64,000 nt of DNA from JANRIC01 sp033765345 (GCA_033765345.1 JANRIC010000039.1:1-64000); one strand, 5' to 3'; shown: positions 26,601 to 36,825, counted from the first letter of the stretch. Numbers and translations are program-made. The notes: a model not told the origin generated them from the sequence alone.

Positions 26601-29600
26601 TTGCTACCCAAGACATCTCGCAAATCAATGCTTCCTTACTGAATAATTATGATGTCATTCTTTTGGGAGAGGTATCCTTGAATGGTACACAGGTGACTCT
26701 GCTGACTGACTGGGTGAATGCAGGCGGTACTTTGATCGCTTTTAGACCTGACGCAGATTTGGCCGCTTTGTTGGGAATTACTCCCACAGGAGGTACATTA
26801 AGTGAAGGGTATCTATTAGTCAATACTAACAACGGACCCGGCGTTGGGATTGTCAACCAAACTATCCAGTTTCACGGTACAGCAGATTATTATACCCTTA
26901 ACGGCGCTACTGCCATTGCTACACTCTACTCCAATGCCAATACAGCTACTCAATTTCCAGCCGTGACGCTGAACGAGGTCGGGAACAACGGGGGCAGGGC
27001 AATTGCTTTTACGTATGATTTGGCTCGCTCTATTGTGTATACCCGCCAAGGAAACCCAGCCTGGGCTGGTCAAGAACGGGACGGGCAAAGTGGACCTATT
27101 CGCGCCAATGATCTATTTTTTGGAGGAGCACAAACTGATTGGATCAATCTCAACAAAGTAGCCATCCCTCAGGCAGACGAACAGCAACGTTTTTTGGTAA
27201 ACATCATTTTGCAAAGTAATCTAGACCGTAAGCCTTTACCGCGCTTCTGGTTCTTACCCAATCGCTTCAAGGCTGCTATTGTAATGACCGGGGATGACCA
27301 CGGAGTGGGATTGACCGATGAGTTTTTTAATGACTTTATTGCTTTGAGTGCAGGACAGAATTCTGCCCAGGATGTGCTCGAGTGGCGTGCCATTCGTGGG
27401 TCTTCATATATATACCCCAATACCCCAGTTCCCAATGTCCTCAATTATCAAAGTCAGGGATTTGAAATTGGTATCCACGTAAATACCGGATGTGCCAACT
27501 GGACTCCTACCTCGCTAAGAAGTGATTATGATACCCAGATGGCTTCTCTTTTGGCTAATTTCCCAGGCTTAAATACACCAGTTACACACAGAACCCACTG
27601 TATTGCCTGGAGTGATTGGGCTACACAAGCAATCGTACAGCGTGAAAGAGGAATCCGATTGGATGTAAACTATTACTATTGGCCTGAGTCCTGGATTCAG
27701 GATCGCCCCGGCATGTTTACGGGTTCCGGAATGCCTATGCGTTTTGCCAACCTAGACGGCACCTTGATTGACTGCTACCAGGTAACTACGCAAATGACTG
27801 ACGAATCAGGGCAAACTTATCCGAAACACTATCAAGAATTGATTGACAGAGCCATCGGACAAGAAGGCTATTACGGCGTGTTTTGTGCCAATTTCCACAC
27901 AGACCGTCCGTCTTCCCGTGATCTAGCAAGCGGATTGATCAACTACGCCAAACCCAGAAACGTACCCGTAGTATCTTCCAAACAAATGCTCGAGTGGCTT
28001 GATGCACGCAATAATTCCTCCTTTGAAAATTTGACCTGGAACGGCAATGTGCTGAATTTCTCTATTGATATATCCAATGGAGCTGTCAATTTATATGCAA
28101 TGCTTCCCGTTCAGGCTGTTGGAGGTCAGCTAACCCAACTAACTGCCAATGGAACGAATGTTAGTTTTACAACCGAGACGATCAAAGGAATTCAATATGC
28201 CTTTTTCCCGGCTTCGGAAAGCAATTTTGAAGCGACTTATTCCATAGACAATCAAGATCCACAAATTAGCAATATCAATGCGGCACCCGCTCAAGGTGGA
28301 ACGTCTACCATTACCTGGAATACCAATGAACCAGCCACTTCTCAGGTAGTTTACGGTACGAATGCCGCTAATTTGAATTTAAGTGTCAATGATGCCAACC
28401 TGAAAACGAATCATTCCTTGAATTTGACGGGTTTGGCCGATGCGACTACCTATTTCTATCGAATTATCTCAGTGGATGCTGCGGGAAATACGGTGACCAA
28501 CCCCAATCCTCCGGCTAATCCTTTTAGCTTTACAACTCCTACACCACCTGCTCCACCCTGCTTCCAAGATGCAGTTGTGGCAGATTTTAATGGAGGCACT
28601 GTGGATGCCAATACCGTAGTCTCTGGAATAGAAGGCGGAGAAGTGAGCTTGAAACCTACTCTTTTGGAAGAATTTACGGGAAATACTTTGCCCAATGCTT
28701 GGCAATCTGCTAATTTTAACTCTGGAGGTGCCACGATTTTTGCAGGAGGCCAGGTTTCTGTAAATGGATCCCACGTTTTCTCAAACAACACCTTTGCACC
28801 TGGAACAACACTTGAGTTCAAGGCTACCTATGCTGCCGGAGATTTCCAGAATGTCGGTTTCTCTGCCGATCAACCTTTTAACAATAATCCTTGGATAGTG
28901 ATTGGAAGGGGAAATATTGGAACAGGGGACAATGGACTTTATGCCAGAAATTCAGACGGGCAAAACATCCTGTTGGGTACTAATCTACTGAACCAACAGC
29001 ACACCTACAGCATTAAGTGGAATACCAACGGAAGCTTTGAGTTTTATGTAGATGGGATTTTGGTAAATACTCCTGCCTTCACACAGACAGTAAGCAGCCC
29101 CATGTATTTGCAAATCAGTAATTTTAATGTGGATGCCAATCCATTGACAGTAGATTGGATGCGTGTTAGTCCTTATAGCTCACCGGGAACTTTTATCTCA
29201 CGGGTATTTGATGCTGGGACTCCCAAAGTATGGGGTGCAGCCTCCTGGACGGTACAAAGTCCCAGCGGCACGAGCATCCAATTCTCCCAAAGACAAGGAA
29301 ATACGGCTACACCGGATGGCACCTGGACAGCCTTTGCGCCTATCAACAGTAATGGTGCTGATATTGAAGGAGTTTCACGCTATATTCAATACCAAGCGGT
29401 GCTTAATACCTCGGACGTTAATCTAACTCCAATCTTAGAAAGCTTTGCCATCGCTTGTGAGAATACATCAAATACAGCTCCTGCAATAAGTTTACAACCT
29501 ACCTCGCAGGCAGCTTGTGCAGGAACAGAGGTCAGCTTTAACTCAGAAGCCACCGGGAATCCCAGCCCAACTGTACAATGGCAGCAAAGTACTGATCAAG

Positions 29601-32600
29601 GTAATAATTGGACAAACATTAGCGGAGCAACCAATCCGACATTTAGCTTTTTGGCTGCGAACAGCGATAATGGCAAACTATACCGGGCTGTTTGGAGCAA
29701 TAGTGAAGGCTCTGTAAACTCTAACGTAGCTACACTTACTGTCAATGGACTGATCAATGCCAGTATTTCAACCCTGAACTCCACGCTTTGTCTGGGTGAT
29801 CCCTTAGCATTACGCTTGGACGATGCCAACGGGCAAGCTCCTTTTACTTTGGTGGTAAATGGAATCACTTATACGGATGTAAACATTGGAGAAACTTTTG
29901 CAAGCATTGCGGCTAATCCTTCTGAAGCCTCGATTTGGTCTGATCAAACTATCCCTAGTGGAAACCCGGATCTTGTGGAAAATAGTCCGGTAGAGTTGGG
30001 CTTGAAGTTTCGGGCTTTTACGGATGGCTTTATCACCGGAATACGCTTTTATAAAGGACCTGGCAACACAGGCACACACATCGGTAGGCTTTGGGCTGCA
30101 AGCGGTGGAAATCCTTTGGCAGAGGCTACTTTCATCAATGAAACGGCAAGCGGCTGGCAGGAAGTAAGATTCTCCAATCCGGTTTTCATAAAAGCTAATA
30201 CCACGTACATCGCTTCTTATTTCTCTCCTATTGGAGGATATGCTTTTGCTGGGGGCTTCTTTAACAACAATAGCGTGACTAATGGCTTACTCACTGCCTT
30301 ATCTTCCGGTACAGATGGTGCTAATGGAGTTTTCCGATCTGGAGGTGGTTTCCCTAATCAATCATTTAATGATGCCAATTATTGGGTGGATGTGGTCTTT
30401 GAAGAAATTCAAAGCAATCCAATTACCTCCACATTTACACTTACAAGTGTGAGTGATGCGGCAGGCTGCACACAGACAGGAGTTTCCCTGAGTAGCGTCG
30501 AGTTTACTGTCAGCCCTTCTCCTTTGGGTAGCCTCAGCGTAAATAATGCTACATCTGTATGTGAAGGCGATAACCTAAGCCTAACATTTAATGCCACAGT
30601 GGGTACAGCACCTTTTGAGCTCACTGTTAATGGGGAGGTTTATTCCAACATCACACCAGGTGTCCCATTTGAAGTAGCCAACAATGCCAATACAGCCCCT
30701 TTCAGTATCTGGCCGAATAATCCGACCCCAGCCGGACCCAATGTGACTGATAATACACCCATAGAGTTAGGCTTGAAATTCCGCTCAAGTGAAGAAGGTT
30801 TGGTCAAGGGCATACGTTTTTACAAAGGCAATAGTGATAATTTTTCCTATCAGGGTTCTCTTTGGCTCAATAGCACTGAAGCACAATTGGCTACTGCCGG
30901 AATTACTACCACTGCACAAGGCTGGGTAGAAATTCTTTTTAATACGCCCGTCCAAATCCAGGCAAATACTACGTATATCGTCTCTTATTTTTCTCCAAGT
31001 GGTTTTTTTGCCATCAATGGAGGGTTTTTTGTCAATAACTCCGTAAGCAACGGACCTCTCACAGCGCTTGCCTCAGGCACTGAGGGTCCGAATGGTGTAT
31101 TCAATTACAATGTAGCTGGTTTTCCCAAAACAGCCGGGAATAATGCCAATTATTGGGTAGATGTCATCTTTAGTCCTTCAGATGTCACAGCCAACTATCT
31201 CCTGAGTAGTATCAGCGATGCCAATTCCTGTACTACTATCGGAAATATCCAGGAACTAAGCACAACAGTAAGCGATCAGGAAAATCCTGTAGCAAATTGC
31301 AAAAATATTACTGTTGAATTACAAGAAGACGGTACAGCCTTGATTACTCCTGAGAACATCAATAACGGAAGCACAGATAACTGTGGAATCGCAGGGCTTA
31401 GTCTATCAGTTTCCAGCTTTAATTGCAGCAACTTGGGTGAAAATATAGTAACACTAACCATTACAGATATATCTGGGAATACCGCAAGCTGTCAGGCAGT
31501 AGTCACCGTAGTAGATAACACTGACCCTGTACCCAATCCAGATGATTTAATCCAGGTAACTGGCGAATGTTCTGCAAGCGTAACAGCCCCAACAGCAACT
31601 GACAACTGCGCCGGAACAATCACCGGAACGACAACCGATCCTATCGAGTATACCGAAGAAGGAACTTACATCATCACCTGGACATTTGACGATGGCAATG
31701 GCAATACAACCACTGCTACGCAAAATGTGATTGTGGATGATCTAACTCCACCGCAAATCATTTGCCCTAGTAATCTAAGCAGCACAGTGCCTTTCAGCGA
31801 AACAGGCAAAGTAATCACCTACCCCGAACCCACATTCAGCGATAATTGCCCCGGTGCAAACATCCAAAGAACGGCAGGATTGGCAAGTGGAGCAACCTTT
31901 CCGCTAGGTACAACCACGATCACGTATCTAGTCACTGATGCAGCAGGTAAAACCGCCACGTGCAGCTTTACAGTATCGATCACCGAAAATGCCGACAATA
32001 CCCCTCCGCTCATCAGCAATTGCCCAGCAAATATCAGCGTGAACAATGACCTGGCTGAATGTGCTGCCGATGTAAGTTGGACAGCCCCCACGGCCAACGA
32101 TAATAGCGGTTCGGTAACCTTGACAAGCAATTTTGCACCTGGCACAAGCTTCCCAGTAGGGACATCTACGGTGACCTATACTGCCACCGATGCGGCAGGC
32201 AATCAGGCTACTTGTAGCTTTACAGTCACAGTCATTGACAATGAATCACCGACCATCAACTGCCCTGCCAATATCAGCGAAACGGTCGCTTTCGGCGAAA
32301 CAGGCAAAGTAATCACCTACCCCGAACCCACATTCAGCGATAATTGCCCCGGTGCAAACATCCAAAGAACGGCAGGTTTGGCAAGTGGAGCAACCTTTCC
32401 GCTAGGCACTACCACGATTACATATCTGGTCACTGATGCAGCAGGTAAAACCACCACTTGCAGCTTCACGGTGACTATAAATTCAGAAGCTCCGCCAAGT
32501 AATGCCGTCATTCAATTTATTCTGATCAATGCTGATGCCGATACACCAATTGGGACACTGAGTGAAGGAACTGTCATTAATTTATTTGGTTCATCGGGTT

Positions 32601-34543
32601 TAAGTATACAGGCAATCACCAATCCGGCTATAGTAGGAAGTGTGCGATTGCTCCTCACCCGTGCGGGAGTTACCCAGAAAAATCAAGTAGAAAGTGTAGC
32701 CCCTTATGCTTTGAATGGAGATGACGGAGGAAATTATGTACCCTTTACCTTCACGGTAGGTACTTATACCCTCACAGCAACACCTTATAGTGCAGCAGGG
32801 GGTGGTGGAAGCACAGGTACACCTTTGACAATTAATTTTAGTGTCGTTAATCAGCCTACTAATCAACTGCCAGTCGCTGTCATCACGGCTTCTAGTCAGG
32901 TGACAGATTCCGACAACAACGGCAGCGAAGTAGTAAGCCTAAGCGGAGCAAACTCCAGCGACCCGGATGGAGGAAGTATCGTTAGTTATGAGTGGAGCGA
33001 AGGGCTTACCTCTTTGGGAAGCGGCGTAAATATCAACCCAAGCCTGAGTGTAGGTACGCACCTCATCACACTGACTGTAACCGATGATGAAGGTAGTGAA
33101 TCCTCTGCCAATTTCGGCATAATTGTCAACCCCGCGCCTCCTACTGGCCCTGCCCTAACTCAATTTGTATTGATCAATGCCGATACAGATACACCGATCA
33201 GGATCATCCAGGAGGGAGAGACAATCAATCTTTTTGGTTCACCGGGCTTGAGCATTCAAGCATTAACAAGTCCTACTACCGTGGGTAGTGTTAGATTTGT
33301 ATTGAGTAGAGCGGGTACAACACTTAAAACACAAACTGAAAGTGCAGCCCCTTATGCCCTCAATGGAGATGCTGGTGGAAATTATACACCCTTTACTTTT
33401 ACCGTAGGAGCTTATACCTTAGTAGGTACACCTTTCTCGGCTGCGGGCGGTGGAGGAACTGCTGGGAATGCGCTCACCGCCAACTTTTTTGTGGTGAATC
33501 AGGCTGGTAATCTGGCTCCTATTGCAGTAATAGCCGAACCTGACCCGCTCACAATAACGGATACCGACAACAACGGCTCTCAAATCGTGACCCTAAACAG
33601 TACAGGCTCCAATGACCCTGACGGAAGCATCGTAGCTTATGAATGGACTGAAAATGATACTGTATTGAGTATAGGAAGCAGCCTTAGCACTACTTTGAGT
33701 CTGGGTACACACGTGATTATTTTAAAAGTAACCGATAATCAGGGGGCTATTGACACGGAAACAATCACCGTCCAGGTAGTTGTTCCTCTGCCTAGCGGAT
33801 CGATCACTGGAATTACCTTCGTCAGTGCCGGAGTAAGCGGTGACCCAGTAGTAGGGGTCTTGAGTGCCAATGGCAATATAGTGGTGCCGCAAGGTTCTCA
33901 GCTCAGCATTCTGGGTAATATCAACGATGCAGCTGGAAGTATGCGTATGACATTGGTCGGTGGTGAGGAAAACATCAATTATAGCCGCACAGAAAATGTT
34001 GCACCTTATGCTCTTTTTGGGGATTTTAATGGGGTGGATATAGCTACCTACCTAAATGGACCTGCGCCTGCTCCTTTGAGTCAACTTCCTGCAAGTATCG
34101 GAAGCTATAATGGTGTACTTCCAAGCGGTGATTATACGATTACATTGCAATCATATAGCGGACTTTATGCCACAGGAAGCCTTCTGGATACCAGGGTGAT
34201 ACAGTTTAATCTGTCTTACCAGGCTGCACGTGGGCAAACTGCTTCTGCTCAGGAAGGAGAAGAAGAAAGGCTAACTGAGATGGCAAAAGTACTTGGTTTA
34301 TATCCCGTACCAATGCTGGACAGGCAAGTAACCCTGGTACTTTCTGCCGAATTGAAAGGGGAATTTGAATTTATAATCACTGATCTGACCGGGAGGACTC
34401 TGTATCAAGGCAGCAAAACACAGGCAAAACCGACCAAAGAACTGATTCTGGAACTACAACAGATCATCAACAAAGGCACATTTCTGCTGCAGGTCAAGCA
34501 TGAACAACTTATACCTGCGATTTTGAAACTTGTGAAGGAGTAG
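23690..34543 (+). CDS. Giant T9SS-secreted protein with DMFase-beta-like and polysaccharide-deacetylase-like domains
   Basis: A 3617-residue exoprotein. After a long signal peptide (to about residue 49, SLLAQ), residues 60-545 resemble the C-terminal domain of N,N-dimethylformamidase beta subunit (VGHDEYWSKGMRDQV, then AFFSGNEVYWKTRHES). An Ig-like module (550-640), a DUF4082-like module (650-810), a Big_5-type Ig domain (817-927) and a Pro-rich linker follow. A GATase-like segment (940-1147) precedes a polysaccharide-deacetylase-like domain (1184-1437; VMTGDDHGVG, FEIGIHVN). Then come an FN3-like domain (1520-1617), LamG-like (1630-1837), Ig, two more DUF4082-like, five HYR-type repeats (2523-2933), three INADADTPI-type repeats alternating with PKD-like domains, and a T9SS sorting domain (3530-3617, LGLYPVPMLDRQ). 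It should act at the surface or outside the cell; its substrate is unknown. Confidence 0.9.
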   Translation: MLPFTNNPIYCFLKSTCIGIKLTQYGLIYRLLTLIMLLSFGLNLSLLAQNPIVTENQLTGNPASEWDIPGKDAGDLSIQGFATDISYNIGTRAIFKIDTDASAYTVDIYRLGYYQGNGARLVGTGTISATLPQNQPDCIFQASTGLTDCGNWAESAYWDIPANAISGIYIAKIKRTDISTTNFSHIVFIVRNDASTSDLLFQTSDATWQAYNGYGGNSLYTGTVAGFPSGHAPKVSYNRPFSTRSGGAGGGAQEDWVFNSEYPMLRWLERNGYDVTYTTNVDTERRGNLILNHKVFLSVGHDEYWSKGMRDQVTAARNAGVHLAFFSGNEVYWKTRHESSIDGTNTNFRTLVCYKEGPGGENTTGVKSDPNPEWTGLWRYGCAPGYDPLTNNACRPENELTGQISWDGTTSTIQVPSDYKSLRFWRNSPVAGLANGQSLALTQNSLGYEWDWEQEEFLAAYPAGRVILSRTFHNNRTHHLSLYRHSSGALVFGAGTVQWAWGLDNNHDRGNEPVSPAMQQATVNLLADMGVQPATLQNGLNAASASNDNIAPVSVITSPLNNANLPNSAFTITGTASDNAGVVAGVEVSVNGGAWQKATGTDSWSFNWTPSSTGTFTIQSRSFDDLGNIETPGTGITVNVSGNPVFNCPCSIWDASATPATTSEPDPSAVELGVKFRSTVDGFITGIRFYKGPQNVGTFTVNLWNVNGGNALATATFTNITTQTDWQQVNFGTPVAIVANTTYIASYHTPSGFYSVDENFFTSNGVNTPPLNALINGLDGPNGVYKYGASSVFPNETFNASNYWVDVVFDTEAPEDNTAPLITSVSPIENAGNISIGTSITATFNEAMDAATINSNTFELRNGSGSLVSASVSYNPTNLSATLTPNAVLNYSTNYTVQIKGESTGAAVKDLAGNALAVNFNWTFTTQSEPAPPPPPPTEAPGGPILVLHSSANPFSIFAVEILRAEGLNEFATQDISQINASLLNNYDVILLGEVSLNGTQVTLLTDWVNAGGTLIAFRPDADLAALLGITPTGGTLSEGYLLVNTNNGPGVGIVNQTIQFHGTADYYTLNGATAIATLYSNANTATQFPAVTLNEVGNNGGRAIAFTYDLARSIVYTRQGNPAWAGQERDGQSGPIRANDLFFGGAQTDWINLNKVAIPQADEQQRFLVNIILQSNLDRKPLPRFWFLPNRFKAAIVMTGDDHGVGLTDEFFNDFIALSAGQNSAQDVLEWRAIRGSSYIYPNTPVPNVLNYQSQGFEIGIHVNTGCANWTPTSLRSDYDTQMASLLANFPGLNTPVTHRTHCIAWSDWATQAIVQRERGIRLDVNYYYWPESWIQDRPGMFTGSGMPMRFANLDGTLIDCYQVTTQMTDESGQTYPKHYQELIDRAIGQEGYYGVFCANFHTDRPSSRDLASGLINYAKPRNVPVVSSKQMLEWLDARNNSSFENLTWNGNVLNFSIDISNGAVNLYAMLPVQAVGGQLTQLTANGTNVSFTTETIKGIQYAFFPASESNFEATYSIDNQDPQISNINAAPAQGGTSTITWNTNEPATSQVVYGTNAANLNLSVNDANLKTNHSLNLTGLADATTYFYRIISVDAAGNTVTNPNPPANPFSFTTPTPPAPPCFQDAVVADFNGGTVDANTVVSGIEGGEVSLKPTLLEEFTGNTLPNAWQSANFNSGGATIFAGGQVSVNGSHVFSNNTFAPGTTLEFKATYAAGDFQNVGFSADQPFNNNPWIVIGRGNIGTGDNGLYARNSDGQNILLGTNLLNQQHTYSIKWNTNGSFEFYVDGILVNTPAFTQTVSSPMYLQISNFNVDANPLTVDWMRVSPYSSPGTFISRVFDAGTPKVWGAASWTVQSPSGTSIQFSQRQGNTATPDGTWTAFAPINSNGADIEGVSRYIQYQAVLNTSDVNLTPILESFAIACENTSNTAPAISLQPTSQAACAGTEVSFNSEATGNPSPTVQWQQSTDQGNNWTNISGATNPTFSFLAANSDNGKLYRAVWSNSEGSVNSNVATLTVNGLINASISTLNSTLCLGDPLALRLDDANGQAPFTLVVNGITYTDVNIGETFASIAANPSEASIWSDQTIPSGNPDLVENSPVELGLKFRAFTDGFITGIRFYKGPGNTGTHIGRLWAASGGNPLAEATFINETASGWQEVRFSNPVFIKANTTYIASYFSPIGGYAFAGGFFNNNSVTNGLLTALSSGTDGANGVFRSGGGFPNQSFNDANYWVDVVFEEIQSNPITSTFTLTSVSDAAGCTQTGVSLSSVEFTVSPSPLGSLSVNNATSVCEGDNLSLTFNATVGTAPFELTVNGEVYSNITPGVPFEVANNANTAPFSIWPNNPTPAGPNVTDNTPIELGLKFRSSEEGLVKGIRFYKGNSDNFSYQGSLWLNSTEAQLATAGITTTAQGWVEILFNTPVQIQANTTYIVSYFSPSGFFAINGGFFVNNSVSNGPLTALASGTEGPNGVFNYNVAGFPKTAGNNANYWVDVIFSPSDVTANYLLSSISDANSCTTIGNIQELSTTVSDQENPVANCKNITVELQEDGTALITPENINNGSTDNCGIAGLSLSVSSFNCSNLGENIVTLTITDISGNTASCQAVVTVVDNTDPVPNPDDLIQVTGECSASVTAPTATDNCAGTITGTTTDPIEYTEEGTYIITWTFDDGNGNTTTATQNVIVDDLTPPQIICPSNLSSTVPFSETGKVITYPEPTFSDNCPGANIQRTAGLASGATFPLGTTTITYLVTDAAGKTATCSFTVSITENADNTPPLISNCPANISVNNDLAECAADVSWTAPTANDNSGSVTLTSNFAPGTSFPVGTSTVTYTATDAAGNQATCSFTVTVIDNESPTINCPANISETVAFGETGKVITYPEPTFSDNCPGANIQRTAGLASGATFPLGTTTITYLVTDAAGKTTTCSFTVTINSEAPPSNAVIQFILINADADTPIGTLSEGTVINLFGSSGLSIQAITNPAIVGSVRLLLTRAGVTQKNQVESVAPYALNGDDGGNYVPFTFTVGTYTLTATPYSAAGGGGSTGTPLTINFSVVNQPTNQLPVAVITASSQVTDSDNNGSEVVSLSGANSSDPDGGSIVSYEWSEGLTSLGSGVNINPSLSVGTHLITLTVTDDEGSESSANFGIIVNPAPPTGPALTQFVLINADTDTPIRIIQEGETINLFGSPGLSIQALTSPTTVGSVRFVLSRAGTTLKTQTESAAPYALNGDAGGNYTPFTFTVGAYTLVGTPFSAAGGGGTAGNALTANFFVVNQAGNLAPIAVIAEPDPLTITDTDNNGSQIVTLNSTGSNDPDGSIVAYEWTENDTVLSIGSSLSTTLSLGTHVIILKVTDNQGAIDTETITVQVVVPLPSGSITGITFVSAGVSGDPVVGVLSANGNIVVPQGSQLSILGNINDAAGSMRMTLVGGEENINYSRTENVAPYALFGDFNGVDIATYLNGPAPAPLSQLPASIGSYNGVLPSGDYTITLQSYSGLYATGSLLDTRVIQFNLSYQAARGQTASAQEGEEERLTEMAKVLGLYPVPMLDRQVTLVLSAELKGEFEFIITDLTGRTLYQGSKTQAKPTKELILELQQIINKGTFLLQVKHEQLIPAILKLVKE
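31801..32466 (+). repeat. Intragenic duplication of an HYR-type module
   Basis: The segment from 31801 recurs from 32299, an offset of 498 bp (two modules). The first 78 bases or so are identical, and the rest to about 31968 and 32466 differs at scattered sites. Both encode GKVITYPEPTFSDNCPGANI and the following strands. This points to recent duplication or gene conversion inside the giant gene. Confidence 0.85.
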
Positions 34544-34568
34544 TGTAATAGAAAATGATTCTTTAGTG

Positions 34569-34601
34569 AAAAAGCCCGGACTTAAAGCCGGGCTTTTTTT
34601 T
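34569..34601. terminator. Strong, probably bidirectional terminator
   Basis: AAAAAGCCCGG (34569-34579) and CCGGGCTTTTT (34588-34598) form an 11-bp stem with an 8-nt loop, followed by more T's. It ends the giant gene (stop at 34543). The A-run on its left gives a T-run on the minus strand, so it may also stop the convergent phosphatase gene. Confidence 0.85.
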
Positions 34602-34719
34602 GGGTTATTCTAAATGGATTAGCCCGCCGAGTTATTTAAAAGACAAATTCAGAGCGATCTTATCAGTTAGGTCTAAGGATTAAAAATTTTAAAACTAAAG
34701 AAAAATCGCGCATCTTAGG

Positions 34720-36825
34720 TCAAGCCAGTCTGATCCCGATGACTAGGATGTCGTCCATTTGTTTTTCGTTACCCATCCATTCTTTGAGGGTTTTGTCGAG
34801 GATGTCTTTTTGGTAGGTCATGGGTTCCTGATAGATATCAAAGAGAAGTTCTTTGAATCTACGGCGCATAAATTTACGGTTCTGAGGGCCGCCGAACTGA
34901 TCTTGGTAACCATCCGAATATAAATACAGCGTAATGGGTTGTTCGGCATAAGAGACGATATGTTTGGTATAGAAGCGTTCTTTTTCTTCTTTAGATACCC
35001 ACCCACCTACGGAAAGCACGTTGGCTTTTATTTCTTTGAGTTTTTTATCTTGGATATAGAGCAGTGAATTTTTGGCGCCTGCATACTCGATGGTTTTACT
35101 GATTTTATCAATTACACAAAGAGCCATATCCATCCCGTCGGGATTATGACTTTCTTCCTGTTTGAGGGCCGTACGAATGCCTTTGTGCATTTCATTGAGA
35201 ATGATGTCGGCTTCGGTGATTCCTTTATCTAGTACGATTTGATTCAGCAGCGAATCGCCGATCATAGACATAAAAGCTCCTGGGATGCCGTGCCCGGTAC
35301 AATCTACGGCAGCGATGATTACTTTTTCATTCTCGAAGCCTGTAAGGATTTTTTGGGCGATGTTGAGCTCGGGTACATCTTCAAAAATCGGGATACTATC
35401 TACTTTGGTGTACCAATAAAAATCGCCACTGACTACATCTCTGGGCACATAATAGATAAAGTGTAGGGGAAGCTCTTGGTCGATGACTTCTTCATAAGGC
35501 AGCATAGCCTCCTGGATTCGCTTGGCATAATGAATGCTACTTTGAATATTTTGGTTTTTGATGGCAATTTCATCTCTTTGTTTGGCGATTTTATTTTTTT
35601 GTTCTTCCAGGGCATTGCTGATGGCTAATATTTCTTCGTTTTGCTGGTTGATTTCTTCGTTTTGCTGGAGCAGGATTTGGTTGGTGATTTTTTTCTGGCG
35701 ATTGGAGCGTAAAAGTACAAATACGATGACACTCACGAGAAAAAGCCCTGCGGTCAAAGCCCAGATCAAAATTTGTCGGATTTCCTTCTTTTTATTGAGC
35801 AGGTTGATTTCTTTTTGTTTGGTATCGAGTTCATAGGAATTCTGAAGCTCGGCCACTTTTTTCTTATTGGCCTCGCTGTATAGTTCGTCCTGCATGATGA
35901 CGTGTTCAAGCTGAAATTCATAAGCCTTTTCAAAATCCTTCAAGGTGTAATAAATATCTGCTACGGTATTACTAGCTTCGGCTTCCAGTTTTTTAAGATC
36001 GAGTGTTTCAGCTATTTCTAGACTTTGGAGGGCGTAACTGAGGGCGGTATCCAGTTTTCCCATTTTAAGGTAGCTATCAGCAATATTGTAGAGTGTAGCG
36101 GAGATATTAGCCTGGTTATTTAGGTCTTCATCGATTTTGAGAGATTCCTTAAAAAAGCCCAGCGATTGTTCATAGCGATTGGTTTGGAAGTAGATCAGTC
36201 CGATATTTTTAAGACTGGTAGCGATTCCACCTTGATCTTGGAGTTTTCGGCGGATTTTGAGAGATTGATCGTAATACTGATAAGCTTCGTTGTATTCTTT
36301 TTGTTGGTAATAGATGTCTCCGATATTATTAAGGGTGCTTGCCTGGCCTTTTTCGTCGCCTGTGATTTCATCAATTTTTAAGACCCGTTCGTAGTATTTT
36401 TTGGCTTGTTTGTAATCCTGTAGGGTGTGGTATACGATGCCGATGTTGTTTAGTGTTTGAGCTATTCCTGCGGGATTATTAATTTTTTCATAGAGTTGGA
36501 GAGATTTTAGAAAATTATCAAGTGCTTGTGAGAGATTGCTTTGAAGCAAATAAATATTTCCGAGGTTTTTCAGTGCGGTAGCTTGTCCTTCCTGGTCTCC
36601 ACGGTTTTGTGCCAACTCGAGAGCTTGTTGGGCAAATGCGTTGGCTTTGAGCGGTTGGGCGTTTTCGTAAGCAGTACTGAGTTGGTTGAGCAGGGTAATT
36701 TTAGCCTTGCCTTTGAGTTTTGGAAGTTGTTTTTCCAATTGGGATAAATTTTCCTGAGCTTTTCCCAGTGTAAAGGCAAAAAAGCATATACTTAAGATCA
36801 AATAATATAAAAATAGCTTGTGCAT
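34720..36825 (-). CDS. TPR-sensor SpoIIE-type serine phosphatase
   Basis: A 701-residue membrane phosphatase. A signal peptide (to about residue 23, GKAQ) is followed by six or seven TPRs (about 60-330; repeats of LNNIGIVYHTLQDYKQAKKYYE type), a membrane helix near 353-373 (IWALTAGLFLVSVIVFVLL), a Gln/Glu-rich coiled coil (about 375-430), and a PP2C/SpoIIE domain (440-701). Metal-site motifs are present: VSGDFYWY, AAVDCTGHGIPGAFMSMIG, LYSDGYQDQFGG and QMDDILVIGIRL. Such enzymes dephosphorylate Ser/Thr on STAS- or SiaC-type partner proteins; a SiaC-like gene lies 1.3 kb away. The periplasmic TPRs probably sense a protein or peptide signal. Confidence 0.92.
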   Translation of the reverse strand: MHKLFLYYLILSICFFAFTLGKAQENLSQLEKQLPKLKGKAKITLLNQLSTAYENAQPLKANAFAQQALELAQNRGDQEGQATALKNLGNIYLLQSNLSQALDNFLKSLQLYEKINNPAGIAQTLNNIGIVYHTLQDYKQAKKYYERVLKIDEITGDEKGQASTLNNIGDIYYQQKEYNEAYQYYDQSLKIRRKLQDQGGIATSLKNIGLIYFQTNRYEQSLGFFKESLKIDEDLNNQANISATLYNIADSYLKMGKLDTALSYALQSLEIAETLDLKKLEAEASNTVADIYYTLKDFEKAYEFQLEHVIMQDELYSEANKKKVAELQNSYELDTKQKEINLLNKKKEIRQILIWALTAGLFLVSVIVFVLLRSNRQKKITNQILLQQNEEINQQNEEILAISNALEEQKNKIAKQRDEIAIKNQNIQSSIHYAKRIQEAMLPYEEVIDQELPLHFIYYVPRDVVSGDFYWYTKVDSIPIFEDVPELNIAQKILTGFENEKVIIAAVDCTGHGIPGAFMSMIGDSLLNQIVLDKGITEADIILNEMHKGIRTALKQEESHNPDGMDMALCVIDKISKTIEYAGAKNSLLYIQDKKLKEIKANVLSVGGWVSKEEKERFYTKHIVSYAEQPITLYLYSDGYQDQFGGPQNRKFMRRRFKELLFDIYQEPMTYQKDILDKTLKEWMGNEKQMDDILVIGIRLA

